NCBI RefSeq assembly: GCF_014652875.1
Contig: NZ_BMZQ01000007.1
Span: forward strand, 1 to 64,000
Reading direction: 5' to 3'
Source of the DNA: Tianweitania populi
Lineage (GTDB): Bacteria > Pseudomonadota > Alphaproteobacteria > Rhizobiales > Rhizobiaceae
Length of the DNA stretch: 64,000 bases
The notes under the pieces were generated by a model. The model did no database searches and was not told where the DNA came from. It saw only the letters and a program-made list of their open reading frames with translations. This document shows positions 25,464 through 33,053 of this stretch, piece after piece; positions within the stretch are counted from its first letter, which is position 1; every line of letters starts with the position of its first letter. A program made the position numbers and the translations under genes.

Positions 25464-26933
25464 TCAGTTGTGACGCGGCGGTGTGGTTCCCGCTGGCGTG
25501 AGCAGCACACCGGGATTCATCCGATTGTCAGGATCAAACAGCGCCTTGACCTGCTGCATGAGGCCATAGCGAACGGGATTGCAAAGGCGCGCCAGTTCCT
25601 GCGTCAGTTTTCGGCCGACGCCATGCTCGGCGCTGAATGTGCCGTGGAAACGCGCGCCGACATCATGGATCGCTGCTTCGACTTCCAAAGCGTAGGCTTC
25701 CTTGTCTGGAAGCGAAGCCCAGAACTCATGGCTGAACATCAGGATGTAATGAACATTCCCGTCGCCCAGATGGCACACGACCTCGGTAAAGGCATGAGGG
25801 TACTTGGCCGCCGCGGCTTCATCGGCTGCCGCGATGAAGGCCGGCACGTCGGATGTGCGTACCGCAACATCATGAACGACGCCGACACCTTCCTTCTTGT
25901 TGGCTTCCGACACGGAATGGCGGACATGCCAGATGTCCTGAGCCTGTTGCTCGGAGTTGGCGACAACAGCATCAAGGATGCCGCCATTCTCCAGACCGCT
26001 TTCCAGCAAAGCTTCGAGGATGCCGTTCAGATCGGTCGAGCTGTCCACGCTCGAAAGCTCGATCATCAGCGACCAGGCCGGAATACCGCCTTCAAACGGG
26101 ATCCGAATACGTTCGCAATGTTTGACGACGAGGTCGAACTGCGACGCCGAAACAAGCTCGAACGCCTCTATGTAAGGACCTGCCCGATCCTGGAACGCTG
26201 CCAAGAGGTCGACTGCGGATTGCGGTGAAGCAACGGATACCCAGGCATGCGCCCGGTTCGGCATTTCAGGATGCAGATGCAGCGCGGCCCCGGTGATGAT
26301 GCCCAGCGTGCCTTCAGCGCCGATGAAGAGGTGGCGCAGGAGATAGCCAGTGTTGTCCTTGGCAAGCGCCGCTAGGTCGCGCAGCACCGTGCCATCGGCC
26401 AGAACGATTTCGAGGCCCGCGACGAGATCACGGGTCGGTCCATACTTCACAACGCCGGTGCCACCGGCGTTGGTAGAGATCAAGCCACCTATCTGAGCGC
26501 TGCCTTCGCTACCGAGATAAAGCGGGAATTGCCGGCCGATCTCGGCAGCGGCCGTATGGATGTTGGCAAGCACGACGCCCGCATCGACCGTCATCAGATT
26601 GGCAGCGCGATCGATCTCGCGGATGCGGTTCATCCGCTGCAGCCCCAGCACAATGCCGAGCTTGCCAGGCTTATCGGTTTCTGGAACCGCGCCGTAGCAC
26701 AGACCAGTGTTACCGCCTGATGGAAATACCGGCTGCCCTTCCGCCGCCGCAAGTTTCATGACTGCGGCCACTTCTTCGGTCGAAGATGGTAGAACGACGC
26801 TCAGCGCGTCGCCCGTTCTGCGATTGCGCCAGTCGGTGAGGAAAGGAGCCATTTCGCCACGATCGACGATCAGGCCTTTCTCGCCAACGATTTCGCGCAG
26901 TTTCTCGATCAAGGGCGTATCCGTATCAGGCAA
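25464..26933 (-). CDS. FAD-linked oxidase, GlcD/D-2-hydroxyacid dehydrogenase family
   Basis: A 489-residue VAO-fold flavoprotein. The FAD PP-loop reads PSGGNTGLCYG (71-81). The FAD domain continues with GGLISTNAGGTGVVKYG, and the C-terminal domain has CHLGDGNVHYI and SAEHGVGRKLTQEL. The family oxidises D-lactate, glycolate, D-2-hydroxyglutarate and similar acids to 2-keto acids. Its start overlaps the end of the DHDPS-family gene by 8 bp, so the two are coupled. Substrate probably a D-2-hydroxy acid; not resolved further. Confidence 0.9.
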   Translation of the reverse strand: MPDTDTPLIEKLREIVGEKGLIVDRGEMAPFLTDWRNRRTGDALSVVLPSSTEEVAAVMKLAAAEGQPVFPSGGNTGLCYGAVPETDKPGKLGIVLGLQRMNRIREIDRAANLMTVDAGVVLANIHTAAAEIGRQFPLYLGSEGSAQIGGLISTNAGGTGVVKYGPTRDLVAGLEIVLADGTVLRDLAALAKDNTGYLLRHLFIGAEGTLGIITGAALHLHPEMPNRAHAWVSVASPQSAVDLLAAFQDRAGPYIEAFELVSASQFDLVVKHCERIRIPFEGGIPAWSLMIELSSVDSSTDLNGILEALLESGLENGGILDAVVANSEQQAQDIWHVRHSVSEANKKEGVGVVHDVAVRTSDVPAFIAAADEAAAAKYPHAFTEVVCHLGDGNVHYILMFSHEFWASLPDKEAYALEVEAAIHDVGARFHGTFSAEHGVGRKLTQELARLCNPVRYGLMQQVKALFDPDNRMNPGVLLTPAGTTPPRHN

Positions 26934-27825
26934 GAGCGGCCGCTTGGGCTTTCTTCACGGCGTCTTTCAGCTTGGCGACCGTATCAGCGTTCGGAGCTTG
27001 CAACGGCAAACGCACGCCACCTACCGGCATGCCGGCCAGTTCCATGTAGTGCTTCAAAGGGCCGGGATTGGTTTCCAAGAAGATTGTCTCGAGAACCGGA
27101 TCTACCTTGTTCTGGAGGGACAGCGCTTCCTTCAGCTTGCCATCTTGAGCAAGCGCGAAGATCTCGAGCCAGATCTTTGGATAGATCGACGCCGAGGCAA
27201 GAACCCCACCCTTTGCGCCAAGCGCAACATGGGTGGCAAAAAGCGGCTCTTCGCCGGAGAGCACGGCAATCTTGTCGCCGGCATACTTAATGGTCTTGAT
27301 GAATTCCGGCATGTCATAGGACGAGAACTTCATGCCGATAATGGTGCCGTCTTCCGCCATCGCCTGAACGCCTTCGGCAGTCATAGCGACCGTGGTACGC
27401 CGCGGGATCTGGTAGAGCATCACCGGGATGTCGACTTGGTCGCGATAGGCCTTGAAGTATTCGCGCATGCCGTCCTGCGTACCCGGCGCGTAGTAAGGAG
27501 TCACGGTCATTACGGCAGATGCACCGGCCTGCGTGAAGTCCTTTGCTGCATCAACCGCATCCTTGAAGCCAGTAGACAACACGCCAGGAATGACTGGCTT
27601 GGTCCCGGCTTCCTCGACACAGGCTGTCACGATCGCCTTGCGCTCGTCGCGGGAAAAAGCCGTGTATTCGCCCGTGCCACCGATTGGCACGATGCCCGAA
27701 GCGCCGGCATCCAGCTGAAAACGGACTAGCTTCTTCAGCCCGGCAACGTCGACAGCACCATCCGCCGTGAGCGGCGTGACGATAGCGGTATAAAGACCAT
27801 CGAAGTCATTACGGGTGAGAGCCAT
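26926..27825 (-). CDS. Dihydrodipicolinate synthase/N-acetylneuraminate lyase family protein
   Basis: A 299-residue (beta/alpha)8 aldolase. The Schiff-base lysine is K166 (IIGMKFSSYD), with Y138 in VMLYQIPRRT. The usual GTTGE motif is replaced by GGTGEY (49-54), which points to a catabolic lyase or dehydratase rather than true DapA. The start at 27825 gives a normal-length protein; the longer frame adds 44 unrelated residues. It leads the minus-strand operon that also encodes the FAD oxidase and the amino-acid ABC transporter. True lysine-pathway dapA is present elsewhere in the window (52289). Confidence 0.88.
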   Translation of the reverse strand: MALTRNDFDGLYTAIVTPLTADGAVDVAGLKKLVRFQLDAGASGIVPIGGTGEYTAFSRDERKAIVTACVEEAGTKPVIPGVLSTGFKDAVDAAKDFTQAGASAVMTVTPYYAPGTQDGMREYFKAYRDQVDIPVMLYQIPRRTTVAMTAEGVQAMAEDGTIIGMKFSSYDMPEFIKTIKYAGDKIAVLSGEEPLFATHVALGAKGGVLASASIYPKIWLEIFALAQDGKLKEALSLQNKVDPVLETIFLETNPGPLKHYMELAGMPVGGVRLPLQAPNADTVAKLKDAVKKAQAAALA

Positions 27826-28159
27826 TAACTGAAACCTGTCTGCATGCTGCACTGCGAGGCGTTCAAGCCTCTGTTCGACAGCTGCCAGCCTTTTCAGGCG
27901 TACTCGGCGGCTGTGATCAACGTGGTGCAACGGTATCCACAAAAGTTCACCGGTCAATAGGCAAGTTAAAAAATTCCACTATCCGATAATTGCATATCAT
28001 ATCGTGTCAGGAGGCGTCAGCGACTTCTGGTCGTTGTGCTACGTTCCCCCTCGTAGGCGACAGGAACTATCGCTGGCATGAGCAGGAGGAAAATCCGTAT
28101 CACTTCTGTCAATGCCCGGGCGATGGTACTAAGATGCCGGGACGAACTGGAGCTTTGCG
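27826..28159. other. Divergent intergenic region (334 bp)
   Basis: The stretch separates the DHDPS-led minus operon from the universal stress protein gene. The 27930-28010 part is AT-rich and holds the CTATCCGATAA motif. The part nearer the stress gene is GC-rich and shows no FNR-type or other clear operator. No small gene is supported. Confidence 0.55.
27979..27989. promoter_or_regulatory. CTATCCGATAA motif upstream of the DHDPS-led operon
   Basis: This site matches 10 of 11 bases of the palindrome at 20347-20357. Read on the minus strand it is preceded by ATGCAA, as the other copy is on the plus strand. It lies about 155 bp upstream of the lyase start codon, where an operator would be expected. 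Confidence 0.45.
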
Positions 28160-28609
28160 ATGTACAAGCACATCCTTATTCCCACTGACGGCTCGGAACT
28201 GTCGGCACGCGGTGTTACCTGCGGGCTTGAACTGGCGAAGACACTCTCTGCCAAGGTAACGTTCCTGCATGCGATCGAGGTTTTCACCTCCGTATTCAGT
28301 TCGCCGGACGGTCAGTGGATCGGCGGGGCCGAACTTGTCGGCCAGCTTGAAGCGGCGCAGGAGCAAAGCGCCAAGAACGCGCTGGATGCCGTAGCCAAGC
28401 AAGCGGCCGAAGCAGGTGTTGCCGCTGAAATCGTGTCGTCGCGCGAACTCACACCATCCGACGCGATCATCCAGACTGCCGAGGAGGGTGGTTGCGATCT
28501 GATCGTCATGGCGTCACATGGCCGTCGCGGTGTTCGGCGCATGATGCTGGGTAGCCAGACCGCTGAAGTGTTGGCACGCTCGCAAGTTCCTGTGCTGGTG
28601 ATCCGCTGA
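28160..28609 (+). CDS. Universal stress protein (UspA family)
   Basis: A 149-residue single-domain Usp. It begins MYKHILIPTDGS (the conserved first strand and Asp) and ends with the ATP-loop pattern ASHGRRGVRRMMLGS followed by TAEVLARS and PVLVIR. These proteins bind ATP or related ligands and support survival under energy stress. GGAG lies 7 bp before the ATG. The D-2-hydroxyacid dehydrogenase gene follows after 34 bp, so the two may share a transcript. Confidence 0.92.
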   Translation: MYKHILIPTDGSELSARGVTCGLELAKTLSAKVTFLHAIEVFTSVFSSPDGQWIGGAELVGQLEAAQEQSAKNALDAVAKQAAEAGVAAEIVSSRELTPSDAIIQTAEEGGCDLIVMASHGRRGVRRMMLGSQTAEVLARSQVPVLVIR

Positions 28610-28643
28610 GGCCGCCAGCAAGAAGCGGCGGAAGTGGACGCGT

Positions 28644-29687
28644 ATGAAGACGCTCGTCTTTGGTTCGAAGCCCTATGACCGCCGCTTCCTTGAGGCTGCA
28701 AACGCTTCGCGTGGCCATGCGCTAACTTTCTTCGAGCCACGGGTGGATGAAGCCACGGCGACATTGGCGGTCGGCTTTGATGCAGTTTGCGTGTTCGTCA
28801 ACGACACGGTGTCGCGGCGCGTGCTGGAGATCTTGGCCGAATGCGGCGTGAAGGTGGTGGCGCTTCGTTGTGCCGGCTACAACAATGTCGATCTGGCCGC
28901 AGCCGAAGACCTCGGCATCGCAGTCGTTCGGGTGCCGGCCTATTCGCCCAACGCGGTATCGGAGTTCACGGTCGGGCTGGTGCTCGCACTCGACCGCAAA
29001 ATCCATCGCGCCTGGGCGCGGGTACGTGAAAACAATTTTGCGTTGGAAGGGCTGATTGGCCGTAATCTGGAAAGCCGCACCATCGGTGTGATCGGAACCG
29101 GGCGCATCGGCGCGCTGGTCGCCCGAGCCTTCAAGCTTGGTTTCGGCTGCGAGGTGCTGGCTAGCGATCCTTCTCCCGATCCAGAACTGGTCGCCGAGGG
29201 CATCCGCTATGTCGAGCCGGAGGTGGTCTTGCGCAGCAGCGACATCGTTTCGTTGCACTGCCCGCTCACGCCCGGCACCCGCCATCTTGTTGATGCGAAG
29301 GCGATTGCGGAGGCGCGCGAGGGGATTTTGATCGTCAACACCAGCCGAGGCGCTCTGATCGACACGCGCGCCGTGATCGACGGTTTGAAGAGCGGAAAGA
29401 TCGGCGGAGTCGCACTCGATGTTTACGAGCAAGAGGCCGATTTGTTTTTCGAGGATCTTTCCAGCGAGATCATCCAGGACGACGATTTCCAGCGCTTGTT
29501 GACCTTCCCGAACGTGCTGGTCACCGGCCACCAAGCCTTCCTCACGGAAGAAGCGCTGCGCGCCATCGCGGAAACAACGCTTGCCAGTCTGACCGACTTC
29601 GAGGCTGGACGCCCGTTGGTCAATCGTGTCGAAGCCGAGCAGGTCCGCCCGCCGCGCATCGAAACGGCTTCGACCAAAGAAGGGTGA
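28644..29687 (+). CDS. D-2-hydroxyacid dehydrogenase, fermentative D-lactate dehydrogenase-like
   Basis: A 347-residue NAD-dependent enzyme. The cofactor loop GVIGTGRIGALVAR lies at about 148-161. Catalytic residues are R235 (NTSRGALID), E264 (DVYEQEADLFF) and H296 (VTGHQAFL). YEQEADLFFED and the following acidic helix are typical of fermentative LdhA, which reduces pyruvate to D-lactate. Pairing with a stress protein gene fits a role under oxygen or energy limitation. No FNR-type site was found upstream. Confidence 0.9.
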   Translation: MKTLVFGSKPYDRRFLEAANASRGHALTFFEPRVDEATATLAVGFDAVCVFVNDTVSRRVLEILAECGVKVVALRCAGYNNVDLAAAEDLGIAVVRVPAYSPNAVSEFTVGLVLALDRKIHRAWARVRENNFALEGLIGRNLESRTIGVIGTGRIGALVARAFKLGFGCEVLASDPSPDPELVAEGIRYVEPEVVLRSSDIVSLHCPLTPGTRHLVDAKAIAEAREGILIVNTSRGALIDTRAVIDGLKSGKIGGVALDVYEQEADLFFEDLSSEIIQDDDFQRLLTFPNVLVTGHQAFLTEEALRAIAETTLASLTDFEAGRPLVNRVEAEQVRPPRIETASTKEG

Positions 29688-29743
29688 CGCCGATTGCAGT
29701 GGCCCTTGCCGCCTGCGCCGAAACATGATCTACACCGCGTCAA

Positions 29744-29836
29744 CCACAGGGGTGCTCCGTATAGCCGGGGCTGAGACCGCAGCGTCATGTTGCGAAACCC
29801 TCAAGCTGATCTGGATAATTCCAGCGGAGCGAGGCG
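29744..29836 (+). ncRNA. TPP riboswitch (THI element)
   Basis: The conserved THI-box pieces are in order: GGGGTGC near 29750, GGGGCTGAGACC near 29767, AACCCT near 29797, and then AGCTGATCTGGATAAT with CCAGCG at 29804-29825. The 3' end runs into GAGG (29831-29834), which is also the best ribosome site for the ykoF start at 29841. Ligand binding would therefore hide the ribosome site and reduce translation, the usual mode in Gram-negative bacteria. It controls the five-gene operon that follows. Limits are approximate by a few bases. Confidence 0.92.
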
Positions 29837-29840
29837 GATC

Positions 29841-30449
29841 ATGTTTTCTGGCGCACAAATTTCCTTGTATCCGATGGCGGACGAATTCGTTCGCATCATC
29901 CTGGGCAGCCTGTCGGCGCTCGATCCCTATCGCGAGCGGTTCAGGATCGAGACGGACGACATCTCCACCTTGCTGGTCGGACCGCCGGAAGAGCTGTTTC
30001 CGGCCATGCGCGATCTGCATGTCGCGGCATCGCGCAACGGCGTTCACTGCGTGCTGCACGCTACCGTCTCGCGCGGATGCCCCGGTGAGCCGGATGATCC
30101 GATCTGCACGCCGATTCAGGGACGTACGTCCGATACGCCGCTTGCACAGCGGATCACGGATGCGCTGAAGGCGGCACAAGGCGCGGAGCCGACCGGGCAG
30201 ATCGTTGCGGCACAGCTGTCGCTTTATCCGCTCGGTGCCGGACACCACATGGATGAGATCTATGGCTGCATCGACTTCCTGAAGCAGTCAGGCGTGTTCG
30301 GAAAATCCAAGAACTTCTGCACGACCTTGCGTGGCGATGCGGGGCCGGTTTTTGCCACGCTGGGCGAAGCCTTTCTGCGTTTTGGCTCGCCTGAAGGTCA
30401 TCTCGCGCTTGATCTCACCGTTTCGGCAAACAGCCCGACTTCCGCCTGA
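29841..30449 (+). CDS. ykoF: YkoF-like thiamine/HMP-binding protein
   Basis: A 202-residue cytoplasmic protein made of two ferredoxin-like repeats. The repeats begin with GAQISLYPMADEF (about 3-15) and AAQLSLYPLG (about 115-125). The second continues with the family segment YGCIDFLKQSGV. YkoF binds thiamine or its pyrimidine moiety HMP and is usually encoded with an HMP ABC importer. The start at 29841 is set by the GAGG inside the riboswitch end. Its position right after the TPP riboswitch confirms the thiamine link. Confidence 0.88.
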   Translation: MFSGAQISLYPMADEFVRIILGSLSALDPYRERFRIETDDISTLLVGPPEELFPAMRDLHVAASRNGVHCVLHATVSRGCPGEPDDPICTPIQGRTSDTPLAQRITDALKAAQGAEPTGQIVAAQLSLYPLGAGHHMDEIYGCIDFLKQSGVFGKSKNFCTTLRGDAGPVFATLGEAFLRFGSPEGHLALDLTVSANSPTSA

Positions 30450-30471
30450 TCGCTTTTTCAGCAGCCTCATC

Positions 30472-31251
30472 ATGTCTGAAAAAGCATCCTTCATGGCCCG
30501 AACGGGTCCGGCTGCCTTGGCCATTGCCGGGCTTCTATTGGCTTGGCAGCTTTATGCCGACCTTTCCGGCATCAGCGCGACGACCTTGCCATCGCCGACC
30601 CGCGTGGCTCAGCAGGCTTGGATCCAGCGGCAGGCGCTGTTCGATAATGCCGTGCCAACGGTCCGGGCGACCGTGCTGGGCTTCGGCTGTTCGCTGACGA
30701 CGGCCTTTCTCTTGTCGATCCTGATGGACTTTTCTCGACCGCTGCGACGTGCTTTGTTTCCGGTCTTCATTGTCAGCCAGACCCTGCCGTTGGTCGCGAT
30801 TGCGCCACTGGTGGTGCTTTGGTTCGGCTTCGGATTGGTGCCGAAGATCATGCTGGTGGCGCTGGTGACGTTCTTTCCGATGCTGGTGGCTCTGGTGCAG
30901 GGCTATGAGGCCACGGAGAAGGAAATTGTGCAGCTGCTGCATTCGATGGGGGCGAGCCGTTGGCGGACCTTTTGGCTGGCGCGACTGCCTTCGGCGCTGC
31001 CCTTCTTCTTTGCAGGACTGAGAATTTCAATTACTTACGCCGTGGTTGGCGCGATCTTTGCGGAGTATGCAGGCGCGGCCAAAGGGTTGGGGATCTATAT
31101 CCTCAACGCGAAGAACAATTTTCGGCCGGATCTCGTGCTTGCGGCGGTGGGTGTCAGTGCGACGCTGACGCTGGTTCTGTTTGGAATCACGGTACTTGTT
31201 CAAAGGCTTGCGATGCCTTGGCTGCGGTTCGAGCAGGAGCCGTCGCGGTGA
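30472..31251 (+). CDS. ABC transporter permease, thiamine-precursor (ThiX-like)
   Basis: A 259-residue permease of the nitrate/taurine/HMP type. The start at 30472 (MSEKASFM) gives a normal membrane topology with six hydrophobic segments. The EAA loop is present as EKEIVQLLHSMGASRWRTFWLARLP (quoted range about 150-172, key residues E, G and P). Overlap with the ATPase gene is 4 bp. With the THI5-like binding protein and the TPP riboswitch, the set probably imports HMP or another thiamine precursor. Confidence 0.9.
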   Translation: MSEKASFMARTGPAALAIAGLLLAWQLYADLSGISATTLPSPTRVAQQAWIQRQALFDNAVPTVRATVLGFGCSLTTAFLLSILMDFSRPLRRALFPVFIVSQTLPLVAIAPLVVLWFGFGLVPKIMLVALVTFFPMLVALVQGYEATEKEIVQLLHSMGASRWRTFWLARLPSALPFFFAGLRISITYAVVGAIFAEYAGAAKGLGIYILNAKNNFRPDLVLAAVGVSATLTLVLFGITVLVQRLAMPWLRFEQEPSR

Positions 31252-32021
31252 GTGCGGTACGGCTTCAGCTGGAGGATGTCCGCAAGAGTTTCGGCCAGAC
31301 CGAGGTGCTGGATGGTGTCTCGCTGCATGTTCAGGAAGGCGAATTCGTTTCCATCCTCGGGCCTTCTGGAGCCGGCAAGTCGACGATATTTCGGCTGCTT
31401 ACCGGCGCAGAACGGGCGGATGGCGGCGCAATTCACATGAATGGCGCGCCACTTGAGGGCCGAAACCGCAATATGGCGTTCATGCCGCAACGCGACGCGC
31501 TGATGCCGTGGCGGAGCATACTGGACAACGTGACTCTCGGCCTCGAAGTGCAAGGCATGACTCGGAAAGCGGCCCGCGCGAAGGTCACACCTCTGCTCGC
31601 CGAGTTCGGGCTGGCGGGGTTCGAAAACCATTATCCTGCGCAGCTGTCCGGCGGCATGCGACAGCGGGCGGCGCTTCTACGTACGGTTGTGCAGGAGCGC
31701 AACATGCTGCTGTTGGACGAACCCTTCGGGGCGCTGGATGCACTGACGCGCACGAGCATGCAGCGCTGGCTCGAGGTGATGTGGAAGCGGCATCGGTGGA
31801 CGGCTTTGCTCATTACGCATGATGTGCGCGAAGCCGTGTTTTTGTCGGACCGCATCTATGTCCTGTCGGCGCGACCGGCGCGGGTGCTGCACGAGTTCCA
31901 TGTTCCGCTGCCGCGCCCACGCGATGGGTCGGCGCGCGGACTTCAGGAGGCCAGCGCCATCGAGGCGGCTGTGCTGGATACGCTTTTGATCCGCGAACAG
32001 GCTGGAGGGCCTCATTCATGA
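31248..32021 (+). CDS. ABC transporter ATP-binding protein, thiamine-precursor (ThiZ-like)
   Basis: A 257-residue ATPase with GTG start overlapping the permease stop. Walker A reads GPSGAGKST (about 39-47), the Q-loop is in AFMPQRDALMPW, the signature is LSGGMRQRAA, and Walker B is MLLLDEPFGALDA with the switch H in LLITHDV. This matches the nitrate/taurine/HMP group. The frame is open upstream of 31248 but runs through permease-coding DNA, so the longer version is rejected. Confidence 0.92.
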   Translation: MSAVRLQLEDVRKSFGQTEVLDGVSLHVQEGEFVSILGPSGAGKSTIFRLLTGAERADGGAIHMNGAPLEGRNRNMAFMPQRDALMPWRSILDNVTLGLEVQGMTRKAARAKVTPLLAEFGLAGFENHYPAQLSGGMRQRAALLRTVVQERNMLLLDEPFGALDALTRTSMQRWLEVMWKRHRWTALLITHDVREAVFLSDRIYVLSARPARVLHEFHVPLPRPRDGSARGLQEASAIEAAVLDTLLIREQAGGPHS

Positions 32022-33034
32022 CCATCATCAACCGCCGCAATACGCTTCTGCTGGGACTTGCCACGGGTGCAGCCTGGGCATTGCCGGCGAGGGCCCAGAC
32101 TAAGACGAAGGTCAGGGTCGCGCTGGATTGGACCCCCAACACCAACCACATCGGACTTTATGTCGCCCGCGAGAAGGGCTTCTATGCGCAGGCCGGGCTG
32201 GACGTTGAAATCCTGCCCTATGGCGACACGAGCGCCGGCGCGCTGATCAGCAACGGCGTGGCTGACTTCGGCGTCTCGGGCGCGATCGGCTTCTTCACGC
32301 AGCGGGCTGCAGGCGCCGACCTGAAGGCGGTTTATGCCGTCGTTCAGACCGAAACCGGACGTCTCGTTTTCAATGATGACCGGCAGGACATCCAGCGTCC
32401 ACGCGATCTCGACGGGAAAACCTATGGCGGGTTCGGGAGCAACTGGGAAAACGCGCTGATCAGCACGATCATCCGCAATGATGGCGGCAAGGGCACGTTC
32501 GAGACGGTGACACTCGGCACTTCGGCCTATGAGGCGCTTGCCAATGGCGCGGTCGATTTCACGCTCGAAGTCTATACGTGGGAGGGCGTGAAGGCGGAGC
32601 TTGAAGGACGCAAGCAGCGGGCGTTCCGCTATGCCGACTTCGGCGTGCCCGACCAGCATACGACGTTTCTTGCCTCCAGCGATGCGACTCTCAAGGCCAA
32701 GCCGGAGGCTGCCAAAGCGTTCGTTCAGGCAACGCAGCGCGGCTATGCTTTTGCGGTCGAGAACAGCGAGGAAGCAGCCGCGATCCTGGTTGAAGCGAAC
32801 AAGGACATGCTGACCGATCCGGCGCTGATCACGGCCTCGCTGAAAGCCCTGGTGGACGGGCACTATTTGGCGCGTCCGGATGGAACGGTCGGCGAGATTG
32901 ATGCTGCCAAGACGAATGCGATGGGTGCATTCCTGTTCTCGTCCGGCATTCTGCGCGATGGGAATGGAGAGCCATTAAAGGCGCAGCCGGACTTCGCGGA
33001 CTATTACACCAACGCGTTTCATGCCGGTGCCTGA
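32018..33034 (+). CDS. ABC transporter solute-binding protein, NMT1/THI5-like (ThiY-like)
   Basis: A 338-residue periplasmic protein. The leader has INRRNTLLLGLATG and ends PARAQ. The mature start VRVALDWTPNTNHIGLYVA and the following EKGFYAQAGLDVEILPYG are the hallmark of NMT1/THI5-like proteins, which bind HMP or formylaminopyrimidine. VVQTETGRLVF and GFGSNWENALI mark the ligand lobe. It completes the importer encoded by the two previous genes; overlap with the ATPase gene is 4 bp. Confidence 0.92.
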   Translation: MTIINRRNTLLLGLATGAAWALPARAQTKTKVRVALDWTPNTNHIGLYVAREKGFYAQAGLDVEILPYGDTSAGALISNGVADFGVSGAIGFFTQRAAGADLKAVYAVVQTETGRLVFNDDRQDIQRPRDLDGKTYGGFGSNWENALISTIIRNDGGKGTFETVTLGTSAYEALANGAVDFTLEVYTWEGVKAELEGRKQRAFRYADFGVPDQHTTFLASSDATLKAKPEAAKAFVQATQRGYAFAVENSEEAAAILVEANKDMLTDPALITASLKALVDGHYLARPDGTVGEIDAAKTNAMGAFLFSSGILRDGNGEPLKAQPDFADYYTNAFHAGA

Positions 33035-33053
33035 CTTGGCTCCCCGGAGGCGG

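Noticed and set aside
30331-30471. Upstream extension of the ThiX-like permease frame
   Set aside because: It overlaps the end of ykoF and adds a basic stretch; the ATG at 30472 gives the expected permease start.
30960-31247. Upstream extension of the ThiZ-like ATPase frame
   Set aside because: It lies within permease-coding DNA; the GTG at 31248 overlaps the permease stop by 4 bp and begins the normal ATPase sequence.
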